Of a stretch of DNA of 64,000 nt, positions 63,044-64,000 are shown piece by piece; position 1 is the first letter of the stretch, and every line of letters starts with the position of its first letter. The stretch comes from Albifimbria verrucaria (lineage: Eukaryota; Ascomycota; Sordariomycetes; Hypocreales; Stachybotryaceae), in the NCBI GenBank assembly GCA_020081605.1, contig JAHREC010000013.1, forward strand, positions 3,348,001 to 3,412,000. Reading direction: 5' to 3'. Position numbers and translations under genes: made by a program. The notes under the pieces are model-generated. The model was not told where the DNA came from and did no database searches. It saw only the letters and a list, made by a program, of their open reading frames with translations.

Positions 63044-64000
63044 TCTAGGTTGGCCTTTAGCTCACAATGTCATTGAGCGTCCGTCATCCTATCGTCTTAC
63101 ATCGAATCTCGATTCCCCGACCCCCGACCTCGGCGCCAATCGATGCATTCAACAACGAACGAACGAACGTCTACTCTTTCTTCCAATACCCGTTTCATCA
63201 TATTCTACGAACGTTCACTGCCCTACGCTCAGAATCCAGGCGGTTTTGCTACATTTTGTTGGCGGTTTTCCCCACCCAATTGTTCGGGGTAGTGTACTAT
63301 GATTGTGGGAAAACACATTTCATCACGGCGCATGCTTAGCACGAGGAGGGATGGAGGCGAGATGCACAGCCCGGCGTTTATATTAGGTTCTTTTTTTCTC
63401 GGTGGCTTCTCGTTTGTGGCATGAAGGAAATGGCTTGCACTTTGTGTCATGTGCGACCTTGTTATAGAACCACGCGATCCAGTCTGAATTATGTTGTATA
63501 AAAATCAAGGCCCAGACGGCCGACGACGGGCCGGTGCTCTAGATACTAATCTCAAACGAAAATTAATGCATATTGTTGGGATCTACGTTGTGACTGTCAA
63601 TGATGTCTGTTGATAACGCCGAGCACCGCTTCTATTTTAAGAAAAACTAATGGAGCATTGAGCGATGATTCATGAGTAAGGCAGTCACATAACTCTCGAC
63701 ATCGAGGTAATATGCTTTAGCTACCTACCTAAACAGCGATTGTCAACTCAGAAGCGCCAGATCTTGTACTTGGTCCTGCGAAATGTTGGTTGGAAAATAC
63801 TGAGTTCAAGCCATCCCGGTGGCATGCAATTAAACTTGAAAGTTAATACGTGAAGTTTCCCATTAATTCGATGACCGACATCATTCATGTAAGAGGCAGG
63901 CCGTTCTTAGTCTCGCAGTACCTTTAAGCACGTGCTTTAGTGCAAGTAGGTAGGTACCTACCAGATAAGGCAAGGTGGGTGCCTTACGAGGTATCTATGG
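63044..64000. other. 3' flank of the DUF3405 gene to the window edge
   Basis: No gene seen. The right edge (63930-64000) again carries GTAGGTAGGTACCTACC and GGCAAGGTGGG motifs, which hints at the leader of a gene beyond the window. Confidence 0.45.

Overview
The window looks like nuclear DNA of a filamentous ascomycete, most likely a sordariomycete and perhaps Hypocreales. The evidence is short (50-150 nt) GT-AG introns with CTAAC-like branch points, pyrimidine-rich leaders, FacB/Cat8, Pof3-like, DUF3405 and Imp4 orthologues, and intergenic GGTAAGGTA/GGTACCTA tracts. I see no transposon, virus, CRISPR array or bacterial operon, and no secondary-metabolite cluster. The species cannot be fixed from the sequence alone.

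Layout, left to right: facB/CAT8 acetate and gluconeogenesis activator (-, cut by the left edge); an unassigned 3-kb stretch; SET-domain lysine methyltransferase (-); YchF/Ylf2-type GTPase (+); Pof3-like TPR/F-box protein (-); aminodeoxychorismate lyase (-); TOM70 (+); plasma-membrane syntaxin (-); IMP4 (-); UPF1 (+); GH47 alpha-mannosidase (+); mitochondrial DnaJ protein (+); VDAC/porin (-); ABC1/UbiB kinase, MCP2-like (-); conserved unknown protein (+); PEX19 (-); UBC9 (+); asparagine synthetase (+); tRNA-Val(AAC) (-); MRC1 replication-checkpoint mediator (-); INO1 (-); a 4-kb gene-poor stretch; LIM-domain paxillin-like protein (+); a 4.4-kb gene-poor stretch; DUF3405 type II membrane protein (+). 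These are mostly housekeeping genes. Several sit in divergent pairs with shared promoters (SET/GTPase, ABZ2/TOM70, IMP4/UPF1, MCP2/unknown, PEX19/UBC9). Three act in mitochondrial import or physiology, one in peroxisomes and two in protein N-glycan or membrane traffic, but they form no pathway cluster.

The strongest global signal is technical. Nearly every conserved protein is broken by single-base losses, almost always one C or G missing from a short homopolymer. About 45-50 such sites can be placed from family conservation, six of them in UPF1 alone. I read this as a systematic sequencing or consensus error, not pseudogenisation, so most genes below span several reading frames. Gene limits rest on family conservation and splice signals read by eye. 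Genuine biology of interest includes a 10-nt micro-exon in the GTPase gene, a GC-AG intron in the SET gene, a run of very small exons at the start of ASN1, a duplicated C-x-C-x8-C module inside the Pof3-like TPR region, an N/Q-rich tail on UPF1, and a strand-biased CCTTA repeat in 5' leaders.
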